Positions 35,637 through 46,893 of a stretch of 64,000 nt of DNA are shown one piece after another; the stretch's first letter is position 1; the number at the start of each line of letters is the position of its first letter. This stretch comes from Siphonodentalium dalli. Taxonomy: Eukaryota; Mollusca; Scaphopoda; Gadilida; Siphonodentaliidae. Made by a program: the position numbers and the translations under genes. The notes beneath the pieces were generated by a model. That model was given only the letters and a program-made list of their open reading frames with translations, ran no database searches and was not told the origin of the DNA. Location of the stretch: positions 47,445,573 through 47,509,572 of the forward strand of contig CP136064.1 of the NCBI GenBank assembly GCA_032622095.1. The letters are read 5' to 3'.

Positions 35637-35803
35637 TTAACCCTTCTATGACTCGAGCTTCCTGAAATTTTGCGAAAACCCTGTGCCAATGCATTCTCTT
35701 ATATATGTGAGTCGCCCTATGAGAGCCTCGCACATATAAGAGAATGCACTGGCACTGCATCATTAATGCTGCACCGGTGCAGCTCCCGTCATGAAAGGGT
35801 TAA
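35637..35803 (+). mobile_element. short group B MITE (one hairpin only)
   Basis: Both TTAA termini present (TTAACCCTTCTATGACTCGAG and GTCATGAAAGGGTTAA), but only 167 bp long. One of the two hairpins and the spacer are missing, as expected from recombination between the hairpins. Confidence 0.85.
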
Positions 35804-37156
35804 AATCTTTGTTGTTTATCTTTTCTGGGGAATCTTTAACGGAAACATCATTTTACTATATTGGGTATTACTTTCCTTGTTGATATATCACTTTAGTGAA
35901 TTCCCTTTATGAACAGTGCGGTAAGTACTACCTGATACAATACCTCTTCTTTACCAAAACAATTATCTGTATTTCTATTTCTTATATTAGCTGTTCATAT
36001 CAAATTGTTCATTCTGTTTTCATCATACAGATTGGAATTTATTGCATCTTGAAATTTTCCGTCCAATTTCAGAGAATCCTTACTGATGCTGCAAAAATTA
36101 GTCTTGCCATATTACTAGTGTCTTATTTATGTACTCTCTTACTTGAGGCGTATAGAGTTGTGATGAATGAGCTTACCTGATACAAATATTTAGCATCATA
36201 TGACAGACTTAATTTACTGTTTATACACATGAAAAGCCCATATAATGTTAGAGTACCATATTTTTCTATATTGACCTGTACAGACCAATTAATACTGTTT
36301 TTGTTGAGAATTTGTAGTATAACATAGGAGCAAGCATACATATTCTACCATGCTGCAGAACGTATATGGCCTAGAAGTGTCCAATAACTTGGCAGCGTGT
36401 GATCGAATACTGGCTAAGAAATTTACACCCCCCCCCCACATTTTCTCCCAGAATGTATTGCTCATCGCTACAACTTCATCACAATAAGAGTCAACGATTA
36501 CGATTATGGTCTGCCTCAAAACAAGTACAGATGATTTGCAATCAAACCATTTCAATAATAAAACATTGTATTGGCATTTTTTTTCATTTGAATAACATTG
36601 ATATAGAATATGATACATATGATGACTAATGTTATCTTAGGTTTTGAAAATTATGTGGGCCTTTAAAACCATCTAAACCAATTGAATCTTTCAACCGTAC
36701 AATAACTCTGCATAATTAGACATATAATTAAATATCTGATTATACTGTTTATAAATAACTCTGCATAATTATGCATTTACTTCAACAATTTTTATTATTA
36801 TTTAAAAATATATTTAAACAATGAAATTGATAATTGATGCCCTATATTCATTGATCCAATTTCTATGACAGAAGTCAAAGGGTTATGAGGAGTGAGTGCT
36901 GTTAATTTTATCTGGATAGCCACCTTTGAATATATACTATTGAGAATTTTTATGTCATTCCTCATATTATCCACCATTTGAAACTTCATTGAAATTTTAC
37001 ATTAATTTCGTCATTGTCAAGAATTAGGTCTCTATTTATAATTCACAAGTTAAGATCTATTGGTTTCTGATAACAATAGGTAACAAAAACAAAATTAGCC
37101 AAAACTATAAACGATCTTTTCCTCAGTGAGAGCTTTCCGATGAATGGCAACAAGCC
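35804..37156. other. intergenic DNA, no recognised gene
   Basis: Overlapping short frames on both strands look like noise. A C11 run lies near 36,428 and a duplicated AATAACTCTGCATAATTA at about 36,701 and 36,754. Confidence 0.4.
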
Positions 37157-37236
37157 ATATTTCCGACTAAATCCTGAAAAGTTACCCATAATTCTGCTGT
37201 GGTTAAGGAGTCGATTATTTAGGGCATTACTCTACA
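37157..37236 (+). repeat. left arm of a distant inverted repeat
   Basis: CATATTTCCGACTAAATCCT, GAAAAGTTACCCATAATTCT and GTGGTTAAGGAGTC match the complement of 41,943-42,021. The arms are about 80 bp, 4.7 kb apart. Confidence 0.85.
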
Positions 37237-37984
37237 GAAAAAAAACAAATGTTGAAATTACCAGGCATGATATCTTGCCACCTTTTTCGAGTAAATTATG
37301 ACTTAGGTTCGTGGCCCTGACTATAATAAAGGGGTACTTAATGCTAAGTTGGGCTTTGAAAAGGTATTGTTTTTGCTTTCGTCATGCAACAGTAGTTCAC
37401 TATTTTCTTACAGATTGTCTCCTAGAAATCCATGTTTCCTCATTCTACATGAACAATCCACTTGAAACTAATATAAAACTGCTCAAATTCAAAATGAATT
37501 CCATATACCTACCAATGTATTTCTAAATGATTCACATACCATTTCCATCCCATGGCATTATATGAACAGAGTTCAATAATGCCGTCTGAGAATTCCATAT
37601 GTAAACTGTGGGGTAATGGGAAGACCTACCCCAGTGATGACTTGCCCCATCAGCAGTATAAAACATAGAAATGCCATTTAGTTCTATTTCTGATTTGCAC
37701 CACCATGATGAAAAGCTCATTATTAGATAAGGTTTATATTATTCACCATTTAGGTTAAATGTATCTTATTTCATGAAAGAGCAATGGACATTTTTCAGAT
37801 TTTTTCCATGCTCACTGTGACTCACCCCCTCATGAACTCATGCATCCAGTATCAAAACTCTTCAAAATGTATCAAAAATGAAACTAGCTATTAAATATGG
37901 AAATAAATATAATTATTTCTCTGAAATGATGTTCAAAGTTAGTAGTAAGTCTAACTTACCGCAAAGTGGTAAAATGTTGTCTTA

Positions 37985-38046
37985 GGGTGGGTCGTCACTG
38001 GGGCTGGTCGTCACTGGGGCTGGTCATCACTGGGGCTGGTCGTCAC
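37985..38046 (+). repeat. 16-bp minisatellite, about 4 units
   Basis: GGTCGTCACTGGGGCT repeated, one unit with CATC in place of CGTC. Confidence 0.9.
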
Positions 38047-38285
38047 AGAACCAATCTTTGGTATGCTGAAAATAATTCTGTTTGTTTTTTACCATGTAAC
38101 TTCTATGGAAATCCTAACCAAACCTTTGTTGAAGTTGTATTCATGGTTTTTTTCCTTTTTTTTGTTTTACAAAACCTATTTTGATTTTCTTGTGCATAAA
38201 ATAACATGTATGAACTGATGAGATGTGCTACCTTGAAAAGTCCATCTTGTTACATATAGAAATATTCTACCCATACATGTATATA

Positions 38286-38997
38286 CAGGGTCCGTGCTGG
38301 CCAGATATTTACTTTTGCCAAATGAAAATAATTTTGGCCAAATTCTTTTAGAAGTTGCCAAATGCTACATGTATTTGTAAAAAAATTGAGTTTTATATCT
38401 AAAAATCGTTGATTGAATGACAAGGAAAGCAGTTAATTATTAAAGATACATAATCTGAATTAACACTCCTAAATTACTATCTCTTTGGCTTCGGGGGTAA
38501 AAAATATCTGATACAAGTCAAGGAACAGACCCATCAAAACTCAGTTAGCTTTTCACCACCTGGAATATTTGGTGGCCTGGCAAATATCTGATGAACCAAA
38601 TTTGTGTTGAAAAAAATGTTGATACATAACACGTTTTGGAAAATTTTATACTAGAGTTGACAGTCACGGTGGTTAGCATTATTTTATGGTAATTAATCAA
38701 TTCTCATAACTAAAGCGTCTTTTGAAGAAATGATGCTGTTGTTGGAATCTGATTATATGGGGAACATTGATTCGGATTGTGCACCTTGAACAATTCTCCC
38801 TTCTCTATTGTGGTAAATCTTAAAACAATAAACCAATCACCATATAATAAATTGTAGAAATGTTGCTTCATCGAAACGGCACATAAAAACAGAGTATTAG
38901 CTGTATAAACACCACCACCATACATTTTGCCAAATGAAATTATTTTTTTACCAAATGTGAATTATTTTTGCAATTGGCAATGGCAGCGCAAACTCTG
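38286..38997. mobile_element. non-autonomous hAT-like element, second copy of hAT-1 family
   Basis: CAGGGTCCGTGCTGGCC left, GGCAGCGCAAACTCTG right; flanks TGTATATA and TATATATA (7 of 8). Internal block near 38,860-38,925 (AGCTGTATAAACACCACCAC) is the complement of 325-390 in the copy at 87-635. Confidence 0.78.
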
Positions 38998-39034
38998 TAT
39001 ATATATTTTTGAAAAGTTAGAGGGCCACTGACAA

Positions 39035-39345
39035 TTGGCGATCTCATTCTGCTTAGGTCTCATCAGCTGGGATGTATCTATAGTGTCAATTCAAAATTGT
39101 TTTAGTTACTTTTTCCCTTCTGTTCAGTTTCTATATCCCCTAATTTGTAGAAGATAAAATGCACAATCAATGTGACAAATGGGTGAACATCACCAACTTC
39201 AATCTGAAGGTCTCCCTAAGCAGAATGAGGTTCCCAGAGTGTGTATTTGGTGATTCTAGCCCACCATGGAGGATAGTGTCACTAAATTCACCCTCTGGGG
39301 ACCTCATTCTGCAAATGACAGACACACTATTTGCAAGCTTGTAAG
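39035..39345. mobile_element. group E element, partial copy
   Basis: Right part of group E: TTTCTATATCCCCTAATTTG, GCAGAATGAGGTTCCCAG and CCTCATTCTGCAAATGACAG then ACACACTATTTGCAAGCTTG. Confidence 0.75.
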
Positions 39346-39556
39346 TGAACTGTGTATAACACTAGATGCATCTATGGTGTTTTGTTGAGAATAATAAGGC
39401 AAATGTATCTTTGTAAAGAGTTTCAGCCAAGTTTTGCCTTGAAGAGAGAGTTTTAAATCCAAGATGAATGTAAAATTAAGAATTCATAAAAAATCTGTTG
39501 TTTTATCTGGAGTTTTTGAACCCTGAATTCATCTTTAATAATTCTCCAAATTCTTA

Positions 39557-39820
39557 TTAACCCTTTCCATGGCTGGAGCTTCCGGAAATTTTGCAAAAAC
39601 TGATTGCCAATACATTCTCTTATATATGCGAGTCTCCCATAGGGAGCCTCGCATGTATTAGAGAATACATTGGCATGACAATATTTACCTTGACCTTGTA
39701 AGCTAATGCATTCTATTATATATGTGAGGCTCCCTATGGGAGACTTCCATATATGAGTGAATGCACTGGCACAGGATATTTAATGCTGCACCAGCACGGC
39801 TCCCGTCATGAAAGGGTTAA
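39557..39820 (+). mobile_element. TTAA MITE group B, copy
   Basis: TTAACCCTTTCCATGGCTGGAG-type left end, CTCCCGTCATGAAAGGGTTAA-type right end, and two hairpins with CTCCCATAGGGAG and CTCCCTATGGGAG loops. Confidence 0.88.
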
Positions 39821-40289
39821 ACCTTTACAATTTATTACTGTTATTGAATCCTTCAATTGTTATGTTTCAATCTGTAATCTGCATAATGAAATCCTCCTGT
39901 CTTATTTCAAGCCTGAAAACATTACATGTCTATGATGAACTGCATAATCATATATTTGACATATCCTTATGTATATACCAGAGAACCGTCCTGAAAATAC
40001 ATATCTCTTTTATTGCCTGACTTATATTATAAATTATATATTTGGTTAATTGTAAATGCCGTATTTATATATGCCTTCTGTTATTGTTATCATTGGATAA
40101 AATGTTTTGTTAAATGCATTTTATCAATCAAGTTGGTACATGTATTTATTCTTGTTTCAACCATGATATGAAAATATTTCAGGAAAAACAGACTCATAGA
40201 ACAAAAATATTGCCGTTATTCACAAGTTAACGCAAACTTCTGTCACCAGAAATTTATTTGTTCTTCCAATTTTTTTTCGAAGCTCTCAA

Positions 40290-40690
40290 TCATTCTTCCA
40301 GACCGAAATGTTTTATAATTTTTTTTAACAAAACGCCTTGTCTTTTGTTTGAAGATTTCTCTTTTTGGTTGAATATGTGTGACACAAAATATTTATTCAT
40401 GTGAGTTTTCAAGGGACACCAAAAAGTATAAGATAAGCGTGTATTCAACTTCATAACAAGTTTCTTTATAACCTGTTTTTCTTGTTGAAGATGTTGTCCA
40501 GGGGCAAAGTCCACATTGTTAAAGGCATACTGTGCGCATATTCTAGTGAATTTAACTGATGAGTGAGTTCCCAGGCGATATGCCAACTGCAAGAAGATGG
40601 CAGTCAACTAATATATTGTCGATAATTGCAACCTTTCAGAAAAAAAAACATTTGAAATACCCACTGTTGTAAATATTTACTTCTTAATTC
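40290..40690 (-). repeat. interspersed repeat K, copy 3, with a 105-codon frame
   Basis: A minus-strand frame of 105 codons (40,290-40,607) starts in DNA that is related to repeat K (GCCAACTG..GAAGATGGCAGTCAACTAAT against the 16,420-16,450 region; shared TGTAAATATTTACT). Because the other two copies are broken, I treat this as a decaying element frame of unknown function, not a gene. Confidence 0.4.
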
Positions 40691-40705
40691 GGTACTAATT
40701 ATCAG

Positions 40706-41880
40706 CAGTGTTCGCGCTGTCGGTAGCCAAATTAGCCAATGGCTAATCTTTTTCGAATTTGGCTAATAAAAATTTCATTTGGCTAAACTTTTGGCTAAAC
40801 TTTTTTTGAACCCAAATGGAGACTGAAAAGCATGGAGCCAGAAAGCTAATTAATAAAAGCGCTCAATAGATCGACATTAAAGACGAAGTTAGGTGACGAA
40901 AGTATTTCATTATTTTTGTACATTATCGTACAAAGGGAAACCCGATCGACAACTCTATCAACCAAGCGATCACAAAGTGATATACAATCATCTTTAGTTT
41001 TCACAAGACGGACATTCAAAGACGCATGAACATTAAACCGACCGTGGTTGAATTATGACAATGTGAAGAAAGCAATGTTTTGTAAAGTGCATTGACGCCG
41101 GTATATAAGCAATTTGTTCGTAACAGGCTGTTTTAATCTGGAGAAAGATTACGTCACTCTGCACGAAGCAGCAAAAGGTCATTATTAATTTTTACATTTA
41201 ATCCCCCAATCCCCCATTCAGCACATTGTCTGTCTTGTCACTCACGGCGCGCCTGCACAATGGATGTTTATGATGACATTGTATTTATGACGGTCGAGGT
41301 TTATGAGCACCAAATGTAAGACAATAGCTTAATCAGCCAAATGTGAATCACGACAGATATTTTGTGGCTATTTGTCGTCAATACCGATACAGTCAAAATA
41401 ATATGCATGCTTTTATGACAGATTGTAATTTGATAATGGCGTAAATAATATAAGTTATTAGTTTCCAGATGTCACTTAGATATTTTCGCAAGGATAAATA
41501 TTTAATGATTTAAAAAAAGAAATTGATATAAAACAAAAAAATAATGACATTAAAAAGGACAATCCCGGGTCCTCCCCCCCCCCCCCCCCCAAATCACTCT
41601 TTCACATAAAGATTAATAAATTTTTAATATAAATTATATATATAAAAATACTTCTAGTTCATCAAAATTGTTTAAATTATTGTGTATTTTACCTGTGTCT
41701 GTTAGATTTTACGTTTTGGTCATTAATTGTGAACCGACCAGAAAACGATGTTTAATTTGGCCAAAGTGTTTTTTAATTTGGCCAAAAAACATTTGGCTAA
41801 AGTTTTTTTCATTTGGCTAATAAAATTTTCATTTGGCTAAACTTTTGGCTAAAGTTTTTTTCGGTCCAGCGCGAACACTG
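40706..41880. mobile_element. non-autonomous hAT-like element (hAT-3), 1,175 bp
   Basis: CAGTGTTCGCGCT left and AGCGCGAACACTG right are perfect 13-bp inverted termini. ATTATCAG flanks both sides exactly (40,698-40,705 and 41,881-41,888). Sub-terminal TTTGGCTAA repeats are at both ends, and a C18-19 run is near 41,574. No transposase. It sits inside the 37,157/42,021 inverted repeat pair. Confidence 0.92.
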
Positions 41881-41942
41881 ATTATCAGTAGAAAAACAAA
41901 TGGAAGTAATTCCGCCAATGAGAGTTATTGCATATAATCCAT

Positions 41943-42021
41943 GTACAGTAATGCCCTAAATCATTGACTCCTTAACCACAGCAGAATTATGGGTAATTTT
42001 TCAGGATTTAGTTGGAAATAT
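41943..42021 (-). repeat. right arm of the distant inverted repeat
   Basis: Complement of 37,157-37,236 (ATGCCCTAAATC, ACTCCTTAACCACAGCAGAA, GGATTTAGTTGGAAATATGG). Confidence 0.85.
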
Positions 42022-42526
42022 GGCCGGGATGAACTGGGGCTGTTATATTTTTGTTCTATAAGTTCTGTTTAATGGTTTTGGAATATACATTTTAAATAAT
42101 ACCAGATTTTGAATCCAGATTATATGTACATACAACTGCTGCAGATAAGAATTCCTGCCATGTACTGTCTCTTTATTTGTGTCACTGTGATGACTTGTGA
42201 TATTGTTTGTCCACGTATAAATCCAGCCTTATATACTGTCAGCATTTAATCTGTCATGTGTAGCATTATCAATTGTACAGATATTTAACTCATTGAATAA
42301 AATTAATAATAGTATAAATACTCATACCTTTTCTTCTGTTAAACCTGGTCTATTTCAATAAAATTAAATAGAGGTATTCAGTGTGGTTGTGTGCAAACAA
42401 TGATAACATGTACTGAGCGAATTTAACTGTGAGTAAGGTATACAACAATTTCTTATAGTACTAGTGGTATATTTAGCATATTTATCCCTAGCAGCCTGTG
42501 GCTATTTCAGTTTTTTTGTCCCTTAT

Positions 42527-44107
42527 TATACCCCATGTAACAATGTTATGGGGGGTGTATACTTGAATCAGCTTGTCCGTCCATGAAAGCAACTTTGTCC
42601 AAGTTTGTATTCCTTAATTTTTCAGTCAATTGTTTTGAAACTTGGCAAAGATATTTAGTACCATGGTAACCTGCGATTATGAATTCCAACCGTGCTTTGT
42701 ACCAAAACCATGAATGGTACACATAATGCCAACGTGCAAATCAACCATCCAGTGTCCGTCTATCTGTAGACACATGCTATCCGATGCAATAACACTTTTT
42801 TTTTATCGGATCGTGTTCATATTTTATATACATGTTTATGATGACAAACCCCTCACCTGTATAGTTTTTAGTAACGATAGGTTGATCTGTTAAATATTAG
42901 CACTTTATCCACCATTAGACATGTTCTATCCGATACGATAACTCAAGTATTTTTGTCGGATGATGTAGGTTTATGATGACACACCCCTCACCTGTATAGT
43001 TTTTGGTATTGATTGGTTGATCGGTTTGGAAAACTATTAAAACTCCCCATCCATCCCATAGACACTTTCTCGATCTGATGCTATAACTAAAGAATTTCTC
43101 ATTTTGACCATACTCTTATTTTATAATCAGGTTTATCATGGCACACATGGTATTGATTGATTGCATATGAAAATGTTAACCATTTACAGTTTACTACCAT
43201 CCCATTGACACATAGAATCAATAACTCGAATATTTTTTTAATTGATTAAAGAATGAAATATGGAACCACTCACATATTCCCTGTCTTTATGTTTCCTTTC
43301 TGGTCATATGACTTTTAATTATTATCACACCCCTTGTCTACCCAATCTCAATTAAATCTTGTGCGAAAGAAATTAATTACCTAGGATATAAGGTTCACAA
43401 CTTTATTTGAATGCATTCACATTCTCGTAAAATTATGAATTATACCATTCCCCATGAATTATAAGAGCATTGACTAATTGTTTATGATATATGTCAAAAT
43501 GTGATTAATGGATGGTATTTTCGTTCCGGACCACCCAGTCCTGTTGAAATTTTCGTTACCGGGATTTGAATGACACTCCCCTGACCTGTGTAAGAGAACC
43601 TTACTATATCTTTCCAATCATCTCCACGTTATGTGTACAAGCATGTATTCTGTCTAGATCGCTGATTTCAAGTCGGTATAGCTGAAGTAATGGTTTAAAC
43701 ATCTGCCGATCGTGATATATAGTTATCCATCTTTTTTACTCAGAAATAGTTGAGCAACATACATAATTTTTTCATTTTGTGCAAGCTTGTACAGTGTACT
43801 CATTCGTTTCCTGTCATTTTTATGATACTTACCACCATGTGCACCTGTGATCATGAGATTGGTTCAAATTTTTTAGTTTAGTTTATTATTTGAAACAGTT
43901 GATATCTCATTAACTTTGATTCTCATACCATATATAGAGTCTGTATAACTATAGTTTGTGTATTTATCAACTTATATTGTCCCTACTACTAAATTGCATA
44001 TATACATAATTGGATGATCGAAAGAGCCATTTCCTTGCCTTTTTTTCTAGCCCACATGCACTGCGGGGGGTATTCTTAGTCCCATTGGGAGTCGCAGCTC
44101 TAGTTTC
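42527..44107 (+). repeat. GGGGGTATAC repeat, copy 4
   Basis: TATACCCCATGTAACAATG then GGGGGGTGTATACTTGAATC and GCTTGTCCGTCC at the left; CTGCGGGGGGTATTCTTAGT and CCCATTGGGAGTCGCAGCTC then TAG at the right. The interior carries repeats around CCCCTCACCTGTATAGTTTT. Confidence 0.75.
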
Positions 44108-44549
44108 AGATGACTAAATTCAGTCCCTTGATCACCCCCTATCAGTCCGGTGTAAAATAACACAGCAATTCAGATTATATATCAGATGATATCACCTACT
44201 ATGTGACAGTGGAGCTAAATGTTTAGGTGTGTTCATCTACATAGTGTAAATAAGCATAAATAAAGCCCCACATAATATTTGCAACTTCAAATTTTGAAAA
44301 TATGATTATTATGTCTGTGAAAATAGCATTCAAAATCAGTCATTTAAAATGAAGTCTCCTGTCAGAAGAAATGACACTTGTGGTATTTGTAAAAAAAAAT
44401 GCGATTTTCATTGCCTCCTGGAATAAAGACAGGAACAAAGTATGGAAGAGGTAACTTTTTTGGAAATCATAAAAAAAGGCTGTGATATAACAGCCATATA
44501 TCCCAATTGGGTTAATCTGGGAAGCTTCTCCACACTGATCATGTCACTT

Positions 44550-44803
44550 ATTATCTGAACATTTCCCTCAATAGATAGGACTATAGTACTCATGTACTTC
44601 CAAGTATTATCTGTCATCTGCTTATATCAACCGAACATTATTTGATAATTTCCTTACAATAAATAGGACTCCTTCTGTACTTGTATTATCTGTCGTCGGC
44701 TGAAATTTGCTGAAAACCCCTTCATATGAATAATACATGTAGACTATTCCAGTAGATATTTTATAACTGAGTGGGAGAATCCATTTAGCATAGCAAGGGT
44801 TAA
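44550..44803 (-). mobile_element. TTAA MITE group D, copy (one end decayed)
   Basis: TTATTATCTGAACATTTCCC, AAACCCCTTCATATGAATAA, TATAACTGAGTGGGAGAATC and right end AAGGGTTAA. Confidence 0.65.
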
Positions 44804-44825
44804 ACATAAATTATTTGGTTGTACT

Positions 44826-44939
44826 GAAGTGATACAACATAAACTCAGAGCAATCTTTGCTCGGTTAGATTGACACTATTAACTTAGTAGTGGCAATCTA
44901 ACCCAGCAAAATTGCTGTGAGTTCGTATTGTATCACTTC
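44826..44939. repeat. foldback repeat with GAAGTGATACAA arms
   Basis: GAAGTGATACAA..AACTCA..GCTCGGTTAGATTG pairs with CAATCTAACCCAGC..TGAGTT..TTGTATCACTTC. About 50-bp imperfect arms. Confidence 0.85.
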
Positions 44940-45273
44940 TATTAATATTGGATATCTCCGCAAACAACTTCAAAATCAGTTTTCAATTTGATAGTTGATA
45001 ATGAACCTGGATGAGAGTAATATGGAACTACAAATAAGATAGGAGCTGTATCAAGTGTTTGTAAATACATACAGTGATTATTGTCATGAGAGCCCACTCT
45101 CATGCGAAGAGCCCACTCTCATGCGAGACCACCTGTTATTTAACTATTTTCATTACATGGCCGATAAACTTGGCCCAGATTAATTCACTCAAATTAAGTT
45201 ATTAATGCGTTATATAAAACGTGTATTTAGGATCTTTGCAGTCAAACTACACAAAACTTCCCAAGATACTAGT

Positions 45274-45764
45274 TTAAAGGTACGGTTGGCCTTGGCGGTG
45301 GGTATCCTGTGAAAATATTTCCACCCGTCAAAAACCGCCACAAACAGAAAGAACATCAAAACGACTACTAGACAGACTTTGTCCGTATACAAATAAGAAA
45401 TATCGCATAAACAGTATGCTATTGTCAAATGTTTGACCATTGTTATGTAAACAAAAGCATAAAAAGTTACTTTATTATGATGGTAAACATAAAGAGCGTT
45501 CTTTGTTGGTGAATTCCTGATATGGAACTAATAAAGAGCGTTTATGCCATTTGTGTGTGATTAGCCAGTAGCATTGTGCTGTCTTCTGTAACACAATCAG
45601 GCTCTAGCTTAGGTAAAATATAGTAGGTCTTTATGATAACATGCTGTTTACGTGATGGTCATGGTATATATGAACGAAACTGCATGCGTTTTAGTGTTTT
45701 TCTGTTTACGGTGATTAGAACAAATATGAATATTTTCGACAACTAAGGCCTCACGTGCCTTTAA
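45274..45764 (-). mobile_element. TTAA element group F, copy 2
   Basis: TTAAAGGTACGGTTGGCC left end with GGCGGTGGGTATCC, and CTCACGTGCCTTTAA right end. Same orientation as copy 1. Confidence 0.75.
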
Positions 45765-45824
45765 ACATAACTATATATCCATGTCGATGTCATATTTATT
45801 TGTTGTATTTCCTCTTATATAATT

Positions 45825-46260
45825 GCCCCCCGTAAAATTTATTTTCAGGGGACTATTGTAATCAGCTCCGTCCGTGCGTCCGTCCCGAGTTATAACTCCA
45901 GTAATGATCATCCAATTTGATTGAAACTTGGTATATAGGTGTCTCAACCAAGCACACAGGTGCTATGCAATTCTGGGTTTGATCCGATGTTCTTTTATGG
46001 AGTTATTTCCCTTATTTTAACTTTCTTTTTACTTAGAAAATTTCTCACTTTTTCGGTTTCCAGATGATAACTCAAGTTTGGACTGTTCAATTGAAAATTC
46101 CGTTTTTTTGTGAGTCATTGATTTTTCTCAGAGTTATGGGCTTTTCGCCTTAGAAAATTCATTTTTTCTTGTTTTTTCTTTGGTTTCCGGATGATAACTA
46201 AAGTTTGGATTGTTTAATTGGAAATTCTGTTTTTTTGGTAGGTCGTTCATATCACAATAC
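45825..46260 (+). repeat. GCCCCCCGT..GTCCGTGCGTCCGTCC repeat
   Basis: Starts GCCCCCCGTAAAATTTATTT and AGGGGACTATTGTAATCAGC. Internal repeat TTTCCGGATGATAACT / TTCCAGATGATAACTCAAG. Confidence 0.55.
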
Positions 46261-46608
46261 AGGTCAAGTTCCAACTATATCCGTATATTCGCAAGGGAGG
46301 TGGCCAGAAGGTCTCCATTGAGGCGACAGGGCTGTCCACCAAGAAATGTCCAACTATGCCCCTTGAACCAGATCTAAACCCAAGGTTCGCAAAATCCATT
46401 TGCATCCCTCCCCTTGGAAAGTAAATTCCCCACCAATTATTTTGTTGAAAATTCAAACATTGCTCAAGAAAAATGTAAACCTATATGACTGTGATGTCAA
46501 ATTTCCAACAATTGGTGTGAGAGGCATGAAATTTTCAACTGTAGAATTTGTTACAGTTTTACATAAGTTGGGGGTGGATACCTGTCACCACATCCCTGAT
46601 GTCAATGT

Positions 46609-46862
46609 AATAACCCTTTATTTATTAAATACTAATTGACAAGTCGTTCCTTCGGGAAATGTTGAGATAATAATCTAACAGTTAAACTTAGTTATCTGAA
46701 CATTCACCACCAATTAATATAAATCCGTCTGCACTGCTATTATGTTTTCGCATGTCTGTCATCTACTTATATTTCCTGAACATCCCTCCAAATGAATAGT
46801 CGACCATTCCATTGTATACTTTTACAACTGATGCGAGAATATACTTAGTAATACAGGGTTAA
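46609..46862 (-). mobile_element. TTAA MITE group D, copy next to the His-repeat gene
   Basis: AATAACCCTTTATTTATTAA left end, ACATCCCTCCAAATGAATAG, TTTTACAACTGATGCGAGAA and AGGGTTAA right end. Its right terminus lies 32 bp from the stop codon of the minus-strand gene, so it forms most of that gene's 3' flank. Confidence 0.75.
46617..46626 (-). promoter_or_regulatory. candidate polyadenylation signal of the His-repeat gene
   Basis: Two overlapping AATAAA hexamers on the minus strand, about 270 nt past the stop codon. They lie inside the far end of a group D MITE, so the signal, if used, is transposon-derived. Confidence 0.35.
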
Positions 46863-46893
46863 CAGCTGAATGCCATTGCATTGTGGGGTGATT

